A DNA stretch of 64,000 nt, from positions 124,001 to 188,000 of the forward strand of contig JAMPIT010000230.1 in NCBI GenBank assembly GCA_026261815.1, written 5' to 3'. Below are positions 36,716 to 49,100 of this stretch, piece by piece; the stretch's first letter is position 1, and each line of letters starts with the position of its first letter. Source of the stretch: Monarcha castaneiventris obscurior (lineage: Eukaryota; Chordata; Aves; Passeriformes; Monarchidae). The notes beneath the pieces are model-generated. The model ran no database searches and was not told the origin of the DNA. It worked only from the letters and a program-made list of their open reading frames with translations. The position numbers were made by a program, and so were the translations under genes.

Positions 36716-37395
36716 TCCCCTCCTTCTCCCCTACTGCACCATTTCCTTCCTCCCCCTTCCTTTTTTTCCCTCGGCTTCTTTTGACCTTTATTAATTTCCC
36801 TTTCCCCATTTTTTTTCCTCTTCTCTTTTTTTTTTTTTTTTCACCCCCTCCTATTTTCCCTTCTTTATCCTTCCTTTCTCCTTTATTTCCTTTCTCGTTC
36901 CCCTCTTCCCCCCTTTTCGTTTTCCCCTTTATATTTTCCCATTCTCTCCTTTCTTGTCATCTCCTATTTCTTCTTTTCCCCTCTTCCTCCTCTCTTCCCC
37001 ATTTCTCTTCTATTTCCCACATTGCATTTTCACTATTTCCCCTTTCCTCTCCCCCTTTTACTTTGTTTCCCTTTTCATCTTGCTTTCTTTTCCCCTTCTG
37101 TCCCATTTTTTCTTTTTTCCCCCATTTCCCCCTTGTTCTCTATTTTCCCTATTTACCCCTTTCCCACTCTTTCCTTTTCCTTTTCCTTTTCCTTTTCCTT
37201 TTCCTTTTCCTTTTCCTCTTCCTCTTCCTCTTCCTCTTCCTCTTCCTCTTCCTCTTCCTCTTCCTCTTCCTCTTCCTCTTCCTCTTCCTCTTCCTCTTCC
37301 TCTTCCTCTTCCTCTTCCTCTTCCCTTTCCCTTTCCCCTTCCCTTTCCCCTTCCCTTTCCCTTTCCTTCTTTAATTTCTCCCCTTTCCACTTTTG
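36716..37395. repeat. C/T-rich (polypyrimidine) tract next to the promoter
   Basis: About 680 bp of almost pure pyrimidine on the plus strand. The first 450 bp are irregular T/C with rare purines. Then come (TTTTCC)n at about 37171-37216, (CTCTTC)n at about 37211-37324 and TTTCCC/TTCCCC repeats to about 37370. It starts where the CpG island stops, on the upstream side of the minus-strand promoter. Open frames here (poly Phe-Leu-Pro-Ser, or Gly-Lys/Gly-Arg on minus) are repeat artefacts. Confidence 0.95.
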
Positions 37396-37905
37396 GTATT
37401 GGGACCCAGCACTGCTGGGAAAGGAAGGGAATGATCAATGGAGGCATTTGGCTTCCTCTGCAAAAAGTGCTTGGTAAGAAGTGGTTAAATGGGCCAAAAA
37501 TCCCAACCCAGTTCAGTGATCTCTATGTCCTCTCTCTGCCCTTTTCCACAGAAAAAGGCAGAACAGCTCCATGCTGTAGGTCACTGACATGGAATTTCTG
37601 CATTTCCCAGTTTGGAAGAGCAGCTCAAGACCAGGCTGACCTTCATTTTTAATAAAAATGTGGAAATCTTTCCCCTTTCCAGCACAATGTGCAACATTTA
37701 ATTCAGTATTAAGGGCAATGCTCCTTTCAGCTCAAGACAAACCCCAGGTGTAAGCTCGCTTTGGTGTAGAAAGACAAACAAGCCCTATAAATAAAGGTAA
37801 AAATAATAAAACAATACCCTCTTTGCTGTTCCTTTCTCCCCAGCCCCGCTAGATTTTCAGGCTCCAACAGATGGACAGATTTGTTGTCTGGTAAACCACT
37901 TGCCA

Positions 37906-37949
37906 AAGAAAGAAAACAAAATGCTCGAGGAAAGAAAACAAAATGCTCA
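37906..37949. repeat. About 21-bp tandem duplication
   Basis: GAAAGAAAACAAAATGCTC occurs twice in tandem, separated by GAG. Confidence 0.75.
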
Positions 37950-38279
37950 TATTTGGGAGGCCCTGGAGACAGCTCCCCAGTTCCAGGCTGTTCAGTTTAC
38001 TGACACAAGCAAGAAATCTGCCATTTTTAGGGAAAAGTCTTAATGGTTAAAAATCTAAAGTTATATCCAGTCTTTAGCTCTTGTTAGCAAATCACTAAAC
38101 AATCCACTTTTAAAAGATAACTTGCAAATGGTGAGAAGAAAAAAGTTTAGCATCTTTTTTTGCCACTTTTATGGAAAGACTTAAGATTTTGTTGGCGTTG
38201 AAACTATTCTTTTCCTTTTTTTTTTTTTTCACTTGATATGAAAAATCCCAATCCTATCCCTTGTTTCTCATCCTAGCCC

Positions 38280-38510
38280 TGATGGTGGCCTCTAATTGCC
38301 AGCGTAAAAAGAGGGACAAGATGTTAATTACCTCAATTAGTTGTACGAGGGTTTGAACACCCAGCAAAGCTGCATAAAGCTCAGTTTGGACCCTAAAATG
38401 AAGGGGGAAAAGCTGATTAGCTTGTCACTGCCTCTCCCCACTGATTACAGCCACTCTGGCTTTCCTTATTTCATTTATTAATGCTTTCATGTAGCCTCTT
38501 AAGGATTTTG
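38280..38510. promoter_or_regulatory. Possible conserved non-coding block with homeodomain-type sites
   Basis: Unique, repeat-free sequence with clustered TAATT/AATTA motifs (CTCTAATTGCC, TTAATTACC, CTCAATTAGTTG, then GATTAGC and ATTTATTAATGC). It resembles vertebrate conserved non-coding elements in texture. Conservation cannot be seen from one genome. Confidence 0.25.
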
Positions 38511-39094
38511 GGGGGGAAGGAGGAGGGCAGCAAGGTATTGGCAGATGCTGCATTTTGGGTTCTTTGCAGAGAGTAACTCTGAAGGATTTGTGTCTGGTGA
38601 TGGTGATTTTACAGGAAAGGTCTGAGCCACATTTTGCCCTGTGGACTGTGCTGGGCCAAGGTCCAGCTCATCGAGTGTCCTGTGGGTTCGTTGTGTTGAG
38701 GGGATGGAAATTTGGCAGCAAATAAAGCCCCTTGTGACCCTGCTGGTCCTCAGAGATCAGAGGGGCTGGGTGCAGCTGGGTTTAATTCTTGATTAAAACC
38801 AGTTCAGCTCTCAAGCCTGGTCCTGTTCAACGAGAACTTCCACAGATCCACAGAGAGTTTGTTTTCAACACTCTAAATCAGGTTGCATTCAAAGAAGAAG
38901 AGACACAGCCCCACTGACTGATCCTGAGCAAACAGAGCTGTTTTCCCCTTCTCTGTTTTTCTTTCTTCATCTTTTATTTTATCCAAACTCCTCTTATACA
39001 ATAATTTTTGGCCTTGCCAAAGGGGTGGAACAATCACGTGTTGCAGGTGGGGTTTTGTTGTCTGCAGTCTAAATGTGAGGCATGCTCTGTCTTC

Positions 39095-39132
39095 ATTTGC
39101 ATCTTTAGGAGTGTGGAAGTTAATATGCAAAT
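39095..39132. promoter_or_regulatory. Inverted pair of POU octamer motifs, upstream of the CpG promoter
   Basis: ATTTGCAT at 39095-39102 and ATGCAAAT at 39125-39132 are perfect octamers in opposite orientation with centres 30 bp apart. The second is embedded in TAAT-containing sequence (GCATTAAT at 39135-39142). They lie about 2.4 kb upstream of the inferred minus-strand start. Enhancer function is inference. Confidence 0.3.
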
Positions 39133-42100
39133 GAGCATTAATGAGGGGCTTGGCTGCTTTCAGTTAGATTTTATGGTGGATACAACAGGTAAAATAAACA
39201 CTTTGGTTCTCCTCCACCCTTCTGTGCCTCACTGAAACAACATCAGGCTGTGGGACCTCAGCCTCCCTGCAGACATCAGCCTGTTGTTAGTCCTTGCTCA
39301 GGCCCGGTGCAAGATAAGAGAGGGCCCAGCTCATGTTTTTCCCAACCAGCCTCATAAATTCTTCACCAAATTCAGACAACATTCTCAAAAATCCGATCAT
39401 TTTTTACAAGGCAGCAAGTGAACTCCACAGCACTGGGAGAAACCTTGTTTGATTTGAGCCCACCTCCTGCTCATTTCACCCTGTGCCCCCAAATCTTACG
39501 CTGCCAGCATCAGGGAAATCACATTCCCTTCCCCATGTGGCTAAAGGCTTTGTGTAGGTGCAGATGGAAAAGCCCCAAACTCTCTGGAGCTCCGTGCTTG
39601 GAGCCTGTGCCACGCCTTTGGCATCCTTTTTTGCCCTCTCCTATCCCTGTGTATCCTCTTTAGAACAAAAATGGGTGCCTGAAGAATTGAAAACGTTGGT
39701 GCACTGGGGTTTTATGCTGTGGCCTAGTGGTGGCTGTGGTCTAAACCTTCATTTTTGCCTTGGGTGGGTGGGAACAGGAGCATTCCCAGGTATTAAACTG
39801 AATTACTCATTGTGCTGGATTGGCCAAGATCTAGCAATGTATCCTCTGAGAGAAAAACAGGTTACAACCACCCTTCCCCCCACCAGGTTCAGGAAAAAAA
39901 GAAATTTTCCTCGAAGGAAAGTGGAAGAGATAAAAACTATTTATTTAACAAGTATACAGGAAAAGAATAATAATGCTAAATAATAAAATCTCTTGCTGTG
40001 GAGAGGAACCTGGGAAGATTTCAGAGTCCTTCTGTAGCTGTGGTCTCTCTCCTCCTCGGAGCTGGGTCAGCAAGGCCGTAGGCCGTGGGCCACCTCTGGG
40101 CCTGGGGGAAAATTCTCCAGATGTGTTCTGATGTTGTTGAAACAGTCCAGAAGAGAAAAAAAGTTAAAAACCAAAGTCCTGGGAAACAAAGTTCAGCTCT
40201 CCGTCTCATGCTGGAGAAAAAAGAAAAAAAATTGAAGAGCTGGCCGAAGAAGCAAAAAGAAGGGTGTTTGCTCTGTCCTACCACAGCTGGAGAACGCAGA
40301 GGAGTCTCCATCTCTGTGTCCTCAGGAAGTGCTTTGAAAAGTTCATTTGGTTTTTTTTTCCTTCCCCTCTCAAGCTCAGTTTTAAGGCACAGAAAAGGCA
40401 CAAAATTCATTTTTTGGCATAGAGCTGTGATAGGGGATCCACATCATAGAGTCACCCCAGGGCACTCATGTATTACCATTCCAGGATGTATTTTCCCCAC
40501 AGCGTGGTTCTGCTCTGAGCCTGTCTCCGTGGAAATCACTGAGATACCTTGTGGGAGATTTTGATAATTTGTTTCACTTTCTGCTAACCTGTGCTGCAGT
40601 TCAGCTTCCATTTCATGGTGCTGGTGGGAGCTCAGTGCTCGCCCCACTGTGATTCCATCCAACACCTCCCAGCAAAAGTCTTTTCTGAGCTTCAGGACAG
40701 TGATGGGAGGCTGGGAAGGTGGCAGCTACTTGGTGTTGAACAGGCTCTCAGCTAATAAATTGATATTGCAGGCTAGAAGGTGATTTTTCCCTGATCTCAG
40801 TCATGAGCAATTTGAGAAAGCCTTGATCTAATTCCTCTTCACATCAGTAGCAGCACAGTTACCTCAGTGATCACCGTCTTGGGCTGGAGCACCTTCTGTG
40901 TGCCTGCCTTTCTTCATCACCATTGTTTAACCCTCTTCCTCAGAGGTGATTAACATTTGTGCCGTGGCATCCTTCACAAAATGCCTTCTCACTCTGAGAG
41001 CTGCTTGGGGAAATGTCACACAAATCTAAGAAACTTTGGTGGACGCTAATGGCAGAGGTAAATAAAAGCAACCACGTTGTTTCCTGCCCGTGTTTTTTTT
41101 TCCTCAGTGCCCCTTGCAATCAGAAATACAAAGGCTGTCAGCAGCAGTGTCTGGAGGGACAATATTTGAGAGCTGATTCATGCAGCAGTTTGCTGAGGGC
41201 TGGATTTGCTGTTCTGTGCCCTTGGGGTTATGTTCCCCATTTAGCTTCCTCTCCAAAGCCAGCACAATGCATCTGTTCTGCTTTCCGCTCGGCGACTTCA
41301 TTTGAATACAGTAATGGCATCACATCCCATAAACAAGCTGGGAACTACATTTCTGTGCATTATTTGCATTGGGGATTAGAGGCAGGCAAACACTGGCTGT
41401 GGTGTTTGGCAAACAGGACGCTTCCATGCACCTACATCACTTCATCGTTTGCACAACGAGGCATAAACAATTGGTGCTTTCCTGTGGTTTCAGGCCCCTT
41501 ATTCAGCGTGGGGTGGCTTTGTGTGCAAACCCAGGGAAAATCTAAAGCAAGCTCACCACAACCCAGCAGGGCTGAAAGCTCAGACTTTCTTCCCTTTCTG
41601 TCCCCAGCTGGCCCCAAAAGTTTTCCAGTGAAGTTCTCCCGGAAATCTCCACCTGCTTCATGACTAAAGCTGTGAGGGCAGCAGGGGTGGATGTGGCAGC
41701 GCAGAGCAGGAAACATCTGAGGAGCAGGAGTGGGATATTTCAGTGAAAAGGATCTACCTGATCTGAGCAGGCTAAAATCTCGCCCTTGATCTCTGGGGCA
41801 AGGGCAAATTATCCAGTTCCTGATACTCACCTCACTCTGTAAGCTAAAGATAGCAATAATTACCTACCCAGCTCCCAGGAGAGCTGAAGTTTAATTGCTT
41901 CATAGTACTCAACATTTATTTTCACACAATCAAAGCCACTGGGAGCAGAAAAAATAAGCTTTGCAATTACTATTACATATCCACAGGGGACTATCCACTC
42001 GAAAAGTGCTTGGATAAACCAGTTTTTTAAAAAATAATTAAAAGAAATAATCATCTTACTTGAGTTTGGGCAGAAAAAGAGAAAATCTTTGGCCTCAGGA

Positions 42101-42350
42101 AGAGCAAACTAAATTTAAAAAAAACCTATGCAAACAAACTAGCAAGCAAGAACTTTCTCCAGACTCAGGATGGCAGGGATGGAATGAATTCAGGTGAGTA
42201 GCAAGCCATGCATTAATAAACCAGAGCTGTTTACACTGGGAACATTGTAAAACTGCTCCGGGGGACGTGACGTGCCAAAGGCACAGAGGAAACAGGGCAG
42301 CTCTCCCTCCCTTCTCCTGGGGGCTCTGCAGAGCCAAGGAGGACGGAGGA

Positions 42351-42450
42351 GGTGGTCAGGGCAGTGTTGAGGTGGTCAGGGCAGTGTTGAGATGGTCAGG
42401 GCAGTGTTGAGATGGTCAGGGCAGTGTTGAGGTGGTCAGGGCAGTGTTGT
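42351..42450. repeat. 20-bp minisatellite, 5 copies
   Basis: GGTGGTCAGGGCAGTGTTGA repeats exactly every 20 bp from 42351 to 42450. Copies three and four read GATGG in place of GGTGG. Confidence 0.94.
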
Positions 42451-43084
42451 GAGGGCAGAAAGCTGCTCAGCACAGTGACCAAAGCCACATTGCTTCAGAT
42501 AAGAGTGCCCAGCAGAGGCAGGTTCCACCCCAGGTTGTGGCCACCACGAAAAAAAAACATTTTAACCTCCTTCCTGCGAGGTTTTTATCTCCTCTAACAC
42601 TCACTGAGAGTCGTTTGGCAGCAGAAGGCACAAGAAGCAGGGAAACCAACACCGTGATTGACACCAGAGATTACACAAGCTAAATAAAAGCCTGGGCTAA
42701 AACCCGCTCTAGAGAGGGAGATAAAGCCTCCACCTTATCATTAGAGGATGTGACACAGCTGATGCTTTTGTGGAGGAGGCAGGAAACGGAACATTTTACA
42801 CAGCCTGGCCAAATGCAGCACAGAGCTGCTCTGCACAGGGAGGATTTGCTGCTGGTGGCCACAGAACCAGCCCCAGCTTCTTCTGGCTGGGTGATGAGAA
42901 TCTCTGGTGTTAAAATAATGAGCTGTGTTTAAGAGAGTTTTCAGCAGCTGAAAAGAGGAATTTCTAGAATTGCATTAATGTTTGTGATCGATGTTGTAAG
43001 GCTTGGTACAAACTGACAAGGGCACGAATCAGTGAATAGGGAATTCAGGGCTCTTCCCAAGGTGTCTGCTTGGACTTGCTGGTG

Positions 43085-43197
43085 CCACTCAGGGACATGG
43101 TTTGTTGGTGGACTTGGTAGTGCTGGGTTAATGGTTGGACTCGATTTTACAGGTCTTTGCCAAGCTAAACAATTCCATGATTCTGTAATTCTGTAGT
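43085..43197 (+). mobile_element. CR1 LINE, 3' end
   Basis: GGGACATGGTTTGTTGGTGG, GGTTAATGGTTGGACTCGAT and terminal CATGATTCTGTAATTCTGTAG. Confidence 0.87.
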
Positions 43198-46100
43198 CTC
43201 CAAGATCCTTTTATCCACCTTTGGCTTCACCAACCACGGCCAAAACCTCCCGAACCTCTGAGACCGCATGTGCCTGAGTTTACTGAAACCAGTTTTGAGA
43301 AGCCTGAACTGCCACATTCACTTCAGGAAGGATTGAAGAGGAAAGCCAGCATTTCAGAAGGCAGCGCGTCCATTGCCTTCATGCTGCTAACGAGGATCTG
43401 CCTGATCCATCCAGCTGATTTATGTGAGGGATGGGCAGAACCCTGGGGACAGTGGGCTTTGATCTATGGAGAGCCAGACACTGGGAAGAGGGTGGAATAC
43501 TGGAGACAATGCCCAGCAGAGCATTGTTGGCCACACTGTGGAACGTGATCCCTTTTTTCACACCTGCTGGGCTGAGCTACTTCTTTCTCTTTTCGAAGCC
43601 CAGTGAAAGGTCCAGCTGAGCTCCAAAGCACTGGATGTACCCCAGGAGGCTCTTTGGGATTTATCAGTCACAAGAGCTCCTGTGAGTTTTTCCCTTTTAT
43701 TTTCCACTCCTCTTCCCAAATGAACAGCAAGCTCAGGCTGCCTCCTTTCCTCCCTGGCATGCAGAGAGGGAGATCTTTCATCGACAGCCTGGGTCTGTGC
43801 AGCTCTGTCCAAGCCAGTTGCTCTCACACGGGGCTGGGCAGCCCTGCCCCATGCCTGGACCATGCCAGATTATCCCAGCAGTGCTGAGGTTCCTGCAGGT
43901 GTCAGTCAGGAAAATAACACAAAAATCACATGGCCAGGGCTCAGGCACGGTGATGGAGATCAGGGAGAAAGGAATAAAACCTTCTCTTCCCCAAAAACGG
44001 AGGTGTTTTTTTGCAGCTCGGCAGGAAACCACCCGAGCCTGAAGCTTGCTGGTTGTCTATCACACTCCTCTGAAATCCGGTTGTTTCCACAGGAAAAAAT
44101 TAACTCAGAGACCTGTGTGTGGTTAGTGTGAGGTACCTGCCTGTCTGAGGGCTCCCCTGTGAGCTCATTCTCTCACATCCCAAACAAACTGGAAAGAATC
44201 TCAAATCCCAAAATGGCACTGGAAAGAATTAATTTCAGCCACTGCCTGCTTTTGCTTTTGGGAGGCAGTGAACTCTCCTTGTAAGATTATTGATTTTCCT
44301 CCTGTTTGTTTAGCTGGGATATCCCTTGTTTCCAGCTCAAACCTGCTCTCCAAAATCCTCCTTGCACAAAGAAATGAGAGCAGCTCTGCTTTTCCCTTTT
44401 CACTCAGCTCTAATCTCTCAGAGAGAAAGAACCCAGCCAGGTATTAGGGTTGGGAGTTCTTCCTCCAGCCCTCCTTATTGTGAATCAGATGTAAAGGAAG
44501 CCTCTCTGGCTGCTGCAGTTCATTTCTCTTGGTTAAGGTTGAGCTGATGAATATCCTGGGGTTGATGCTGCTCACTTGATTCCCTTGCCTGATGCATTCC
44601 TTCCATATCTGCTGCCTCCAGGACATATTTGTGCAAGCAAATTAAGCATCCTCACTATATGTCAGCAAAACATTACATCCCCTAATGGAGAGAAGTGTTA
44701 TGTTCTACGTCCTTTCAGCACACGTGAAAAATAAAACTCCATTTCTTGGGGGGAATAAGAAATGACAGTACATTCTCCTGAATTAATGCTGGCTGGGAAG
44801 AATTTGTCTCACATAAATGTAATTTTCCAGATAATTTTGGTGTGGGTTTTTTTTTCTTTTTTTTTCCCTGACAACTCTTCTTCCTTTGTAAGCAAAAGAC
44901 AGTTTCATGCCCACAATCTGCCAGACTGACTGTACAAAACAGGGAAACCCTCTCCTAATCCACACTAAATCGTGTTAGAGTTAACCAGATTGACAACAAC
45001 TCATTTTCCATGGTTCCTGTCTATTTGTGACAGTGCACATGGCAATGACATAATGATATCCCAAAAAAGCCCCATTCTCTTTTTCTCTGTCATGAGTGAA
45101 GGAGTTGAAGTGTGTGGCATTCCTTTAGTACCTGTGAATTGTGACCCTCTCCAGGAAGTTTGGCACTGAATTTTTCAAGGGAAAAAAAAAAGGGATTTTT
45201 AAACTTTGGATACTGCTGTAGTCACCTAAAAAAACCAGGCATATAAAGACATGCTTCCCATGGAGAGCGAAATGTTATCCAGAGATGACATAATATAGGG
45301 AATAATCGAGGGAAGAGAGACATCAGGCTCCAGTGCTTTTGAGTTAAGATAATTGAATTTATGAAGCTTTCCTGACATGCAGGCTGTGTGCTGGTGCCTC
45401 CTGTGTTACCTGGTGCCTCTGAAAGGGATTTCACAGAGGGGTGAGCGACCTTTCTGAAGGGCACTGGAGTTTGGGGCTGGATTTTGCCTCCGAGGTGCTG
45501 CCTTGAACTCACTTCTCACCCATCAAAGGCTTGGCACAGCCCCAGTGAAGTTCACCGGGGCTCAGCTAAGCTTTATTTGTTTTAACAGAAAATATGACCC
45601 TTGGCATTTGTAACATTCATCTTCTCCCTGAACGCTACCTTATCTCTCTGTTTACACTCAGCCCTCTGTGTTTTTACAGCGTCTTCTGCCCCGTGCTCAG
45701 CCCTTGGCTCTCAGTCCCTTCAGAACAGGGCAGCTTTTCATGTTTGTGTTGCTGCCCTCACGCACTTTTGGGTCAGCAGACGAGAACTTTGGCTGGGGAT
45801 GGCAAAGAGCAGCCACTCCTGCTCCACAGCTCCACGCAGGGTGGGACTGCCATCTGGGGACTGGTTTATCTCCAGTTAGAGATAGCCCGAAAACTGGGCT
45901 GTGTGTGGCTGGCAAAGGGAAAAATATTCCAGTGCCAACACTGAGGACAGCATCAAACACCTGTGGGTGTGCTCATGGGGATTTTTGCTCTCAGGCAGCC
46001 AATTTTTGGTGGCAGGGGAGACGTTTTTGAAGCAAACACCTCTGCTGGCCCCAGGTCCTGCCACCTTCAGGCACTCACAGCAGGATTCCCAGGGGAAACT

Positions 46101-49100
46101 GGGGGTGATGGAGGTGTTCTCACTGTGAAACATCGGCAAGGGCAGCTGGGCTGGAAAACTTGGAGTGTCTGCCCCCTTTTAATGGGAAGAGCTCTCTGAG
46201 GGGGAATTTAAGGCAGCAGTGCCACATGTCTGTGTTTGGGGAGGTCAGTGGGTTGGACTCGCTCTGCAGGGAGTTGTCCCCATCTGGTTTCACTGCAGCT
46301 TCCCCAGTTTTTATTTGTTTATTTGTGTGTCCTGGGCACATCTGATTCATGATGCAGCTCTGGAGCCTCACTGCAGCAAGGCCCTGCACTTCCCATCGAT
46401 GTTTTCCAGCAGAAAGGGTGGAGACTGCAGGACACAGCATCAGATGCACAGATGCAACTTGCAAAACTAGAGATGTTGTGGTTTTAGCATTTATCCCTGC
46501 CCAGGCTGAACCAAGGCTCTCTGTTAATGGGAATATGAAGGATGGCTGTGAAATATGAGACCATAATCAAGTCCAAGATGAAATTCAGGCTTCCAGTTTG
46601 CTTACAAGTGAGAAAACAATAGTAATAATTTTAAACAATGCCCAGCTAACAAGGAATCTCTGAATTGGGAGTTATAATCAGCTAAGGCTTCACTTTGAGA
46701 AATTATCCATAATCAAGGGGAAAATCACCACAGACTTGGTCTAGATTTCAGTTTACTCAAATCCTATTGAAGATGGGGAGGTGATAGTGTCTAAATTCCA
46801 GTTTACTCAAATCCTATTGAAGATGGGGAGGTGATAGTGTCTAAATTTCAGTTTACTCAAATCCTATTGAAGTTGGGGGGGTTATAGTGTCTAAATTTCA
46901 GTTTACTCAAATCCTGTTGAAGCTGGAGAAGTTACAGTGTCTAAATTTCAGTTTACTCAAACCCTATTGAAGCTGGAGAAGTTATAGTGCCTAAACTTCA
47001 GTTTACTCAAATCCTGTTGAAGTTGGGGATGTTGAAGTGTCTAAATTTCAGTTTAGTCAAATCCTGTTGAAGTTGCAGGGGTTATAGTTAGTGCTGAAAG
47101 CTAAATGTCTATTGAAACTATTTTCTCTTTGGGGACTAATTCAGAGCTTTCCTGAGCTGGATCAGAATTGCTCCAGAGCAGATAATTAGGATTGTGTATT
47201 AGAGCAACCAGCTGGGCCCAGAGTCAAACATCACACTAAGGATAAGCAGGATGAGTTTTACTGCCAGACAATCTCAGTGCCACCCACCACATTGATTTCC
47301 AGGGAAATTAATCACAGTGGAGATCTTTTGGAGTGCTGAAGATAACAAAACTCAGCACTGCCCAATGTGCCACCCGTGCTTCTCGTGCTGTTCAAGGCTT
47401 GCTCTATTCCTGGACAGCAAAAGAGCCCTGTAATAAAATCCAGTATTTGCATGTGTTTTGTAGCTGTGGCCCCAAAAGCAAACACACTCCCTGTCAGGAG
47501 CCAGTCTGTAAATAGTGAAGTGTTATCTCAGTGCACCCAGTTTGCATCTTCAGATAATCTTCCCACTTTACTGGAGCCGTCGTGTCTTCTGCACATAAAA
47601 ACGAGAGCACTGCTCCCTTATACAACCTCTTTGTTGGGCTTTCTGGGTGGGAGTTGTTTGCTCAAACGCAGGCAGAAGACAGTGTTGTTTGAGATTCTCC
47701 CTCACAGCCCTGGGAGCGTGGCAAACATGGGACAGGATCTGCAAGATCTGCAACACATCTGTGCTTTACAGGGTGGGAAGATGAGGCTGGGCAAGAGGTG
47801 GGTACTGTGTCAAAAGTGTTCTTTCAAATTGTGGTTGTAGTTTTGTGGAGCCTCATGTTACAGGTGTTGTGTCCTTAAGACTTTTTACAATCATTGGGAG
47901 TTTAATCACTTCCAGCCTTGGAAAGATGGAGATAATCCTGGTGAAAACATCCGAAAGAAGTCAGACAAACTTGTTTCTATAACACCTTATTTCTTTCCTT
48001 CAGCAGCAACACAGCTCAGGGCTGACAAGTCCAGGTGTAGAAGCCCAGGCTGTAAATATCTGGGTGACAGATTTCCCTGGAATTCAGGGGTTTGCTGTAT
48101 CCAGCTGTGATGGGTCAGCACAAAATGCACGGGGGACCCCCTTGTCCTGGCCCCTTTCTCTGGGCAATGCCCTGGTCTGGGAGTGCTCCCTCAGGGCTGG
48201 TGATGTCTCCCCAGACGTGCCCTGGGCTCTGAGTTTGGTCAGTTCCAGGTCACTCCAGGCTTTAAAATCATGGAATGAATGGAAATGGTGATGCTGGAAT
48301 GCTCCCAGACTGTGCTGTTGAGGGTTTCAGAGACAACCTGGAGAACTGGACCCTGAATTCAAACCTGGTGCAGTTCTTCAGCTCTTTCAGCAGCTGAAAC
48401 TTCTGTTTTCCCTTCAGTTTGGTTGGATTTGGGGTTATTTGTTCAGTCTGTAAAACCTGTAAGTGCAATGGTTATACAAACAATAACAACATGAGCCGGA
48501 ATTATTTGCTTGGACTGAATTCTGTTTTGAGTTGGAAATGGGAGCAGTGACCTGTGGGCTCCTGCAAAGGGTGGTTATCAGTGTGAGATCCAATGATACT
48601 TTGATTTTGGTACAGAATTAAAAACGATAAACTATCCAAAATGTTTAACCCTTTACATTCCGTTCATCTCCAAAACTTATAAACACTTCTCTATTCCTCT
48701 ACTGTTTAAAAAGTGGGCAAAATAAAGCCAGGTAGCTTTGAAAGAAATCCATAATTTCCATTAGAAGGATTAAAAAAATTCCTTTTCCTACCTAGCTGGG
48801 GTTCTATTAACAATCATGTTATGGAGACAACCTGAAGACTATTTATAGAGGCTAAGCCATAAAACCTTTATGTGCTCTGTACCCATGATCCCCTTTCACA
48901 TATATCTCATATCAGTGACAACATTTGCATGGATATGCTATGGAGAACTTGAGGCAGCTTTTCAGTCATGTCCTCTGCGTGTGTTTTAATGAGTTCTAGG
49001 TGGCAAAATATTTTGAATATCCCTGAGTGACTTCCGGATCTGTTGTCCAACACAGTCACAAAGAGTGTCTGCTCAGGGCTGGATTTCTGGCTAAAAAATT

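Larger units (their letters stand above)
37396..43084. other. Non-coding, mobile-element-free upstream region
   Basis: About 5.7 kb upstream of the minus-strand promoter with no CR1 or LTR recognised. Contains the possible regulatory blocks at 38280 and 39095 and the 20-bp minisatellite. A 216-codon frame at 41013-41663 lacks any recognisable domain. Confidence 0.5.

Noticed and set aside
36781..37652. Frames of 130-232 codons in the C/T-rich tract
   Set aside because: Low-complexity translation without stops; no start context, domain or splice support.
41013..41663. 216-codon plus-strand frame
   Set aside because: No recognisable family, no Kozak or splice support; composition like neighbouring non-coding DNA.
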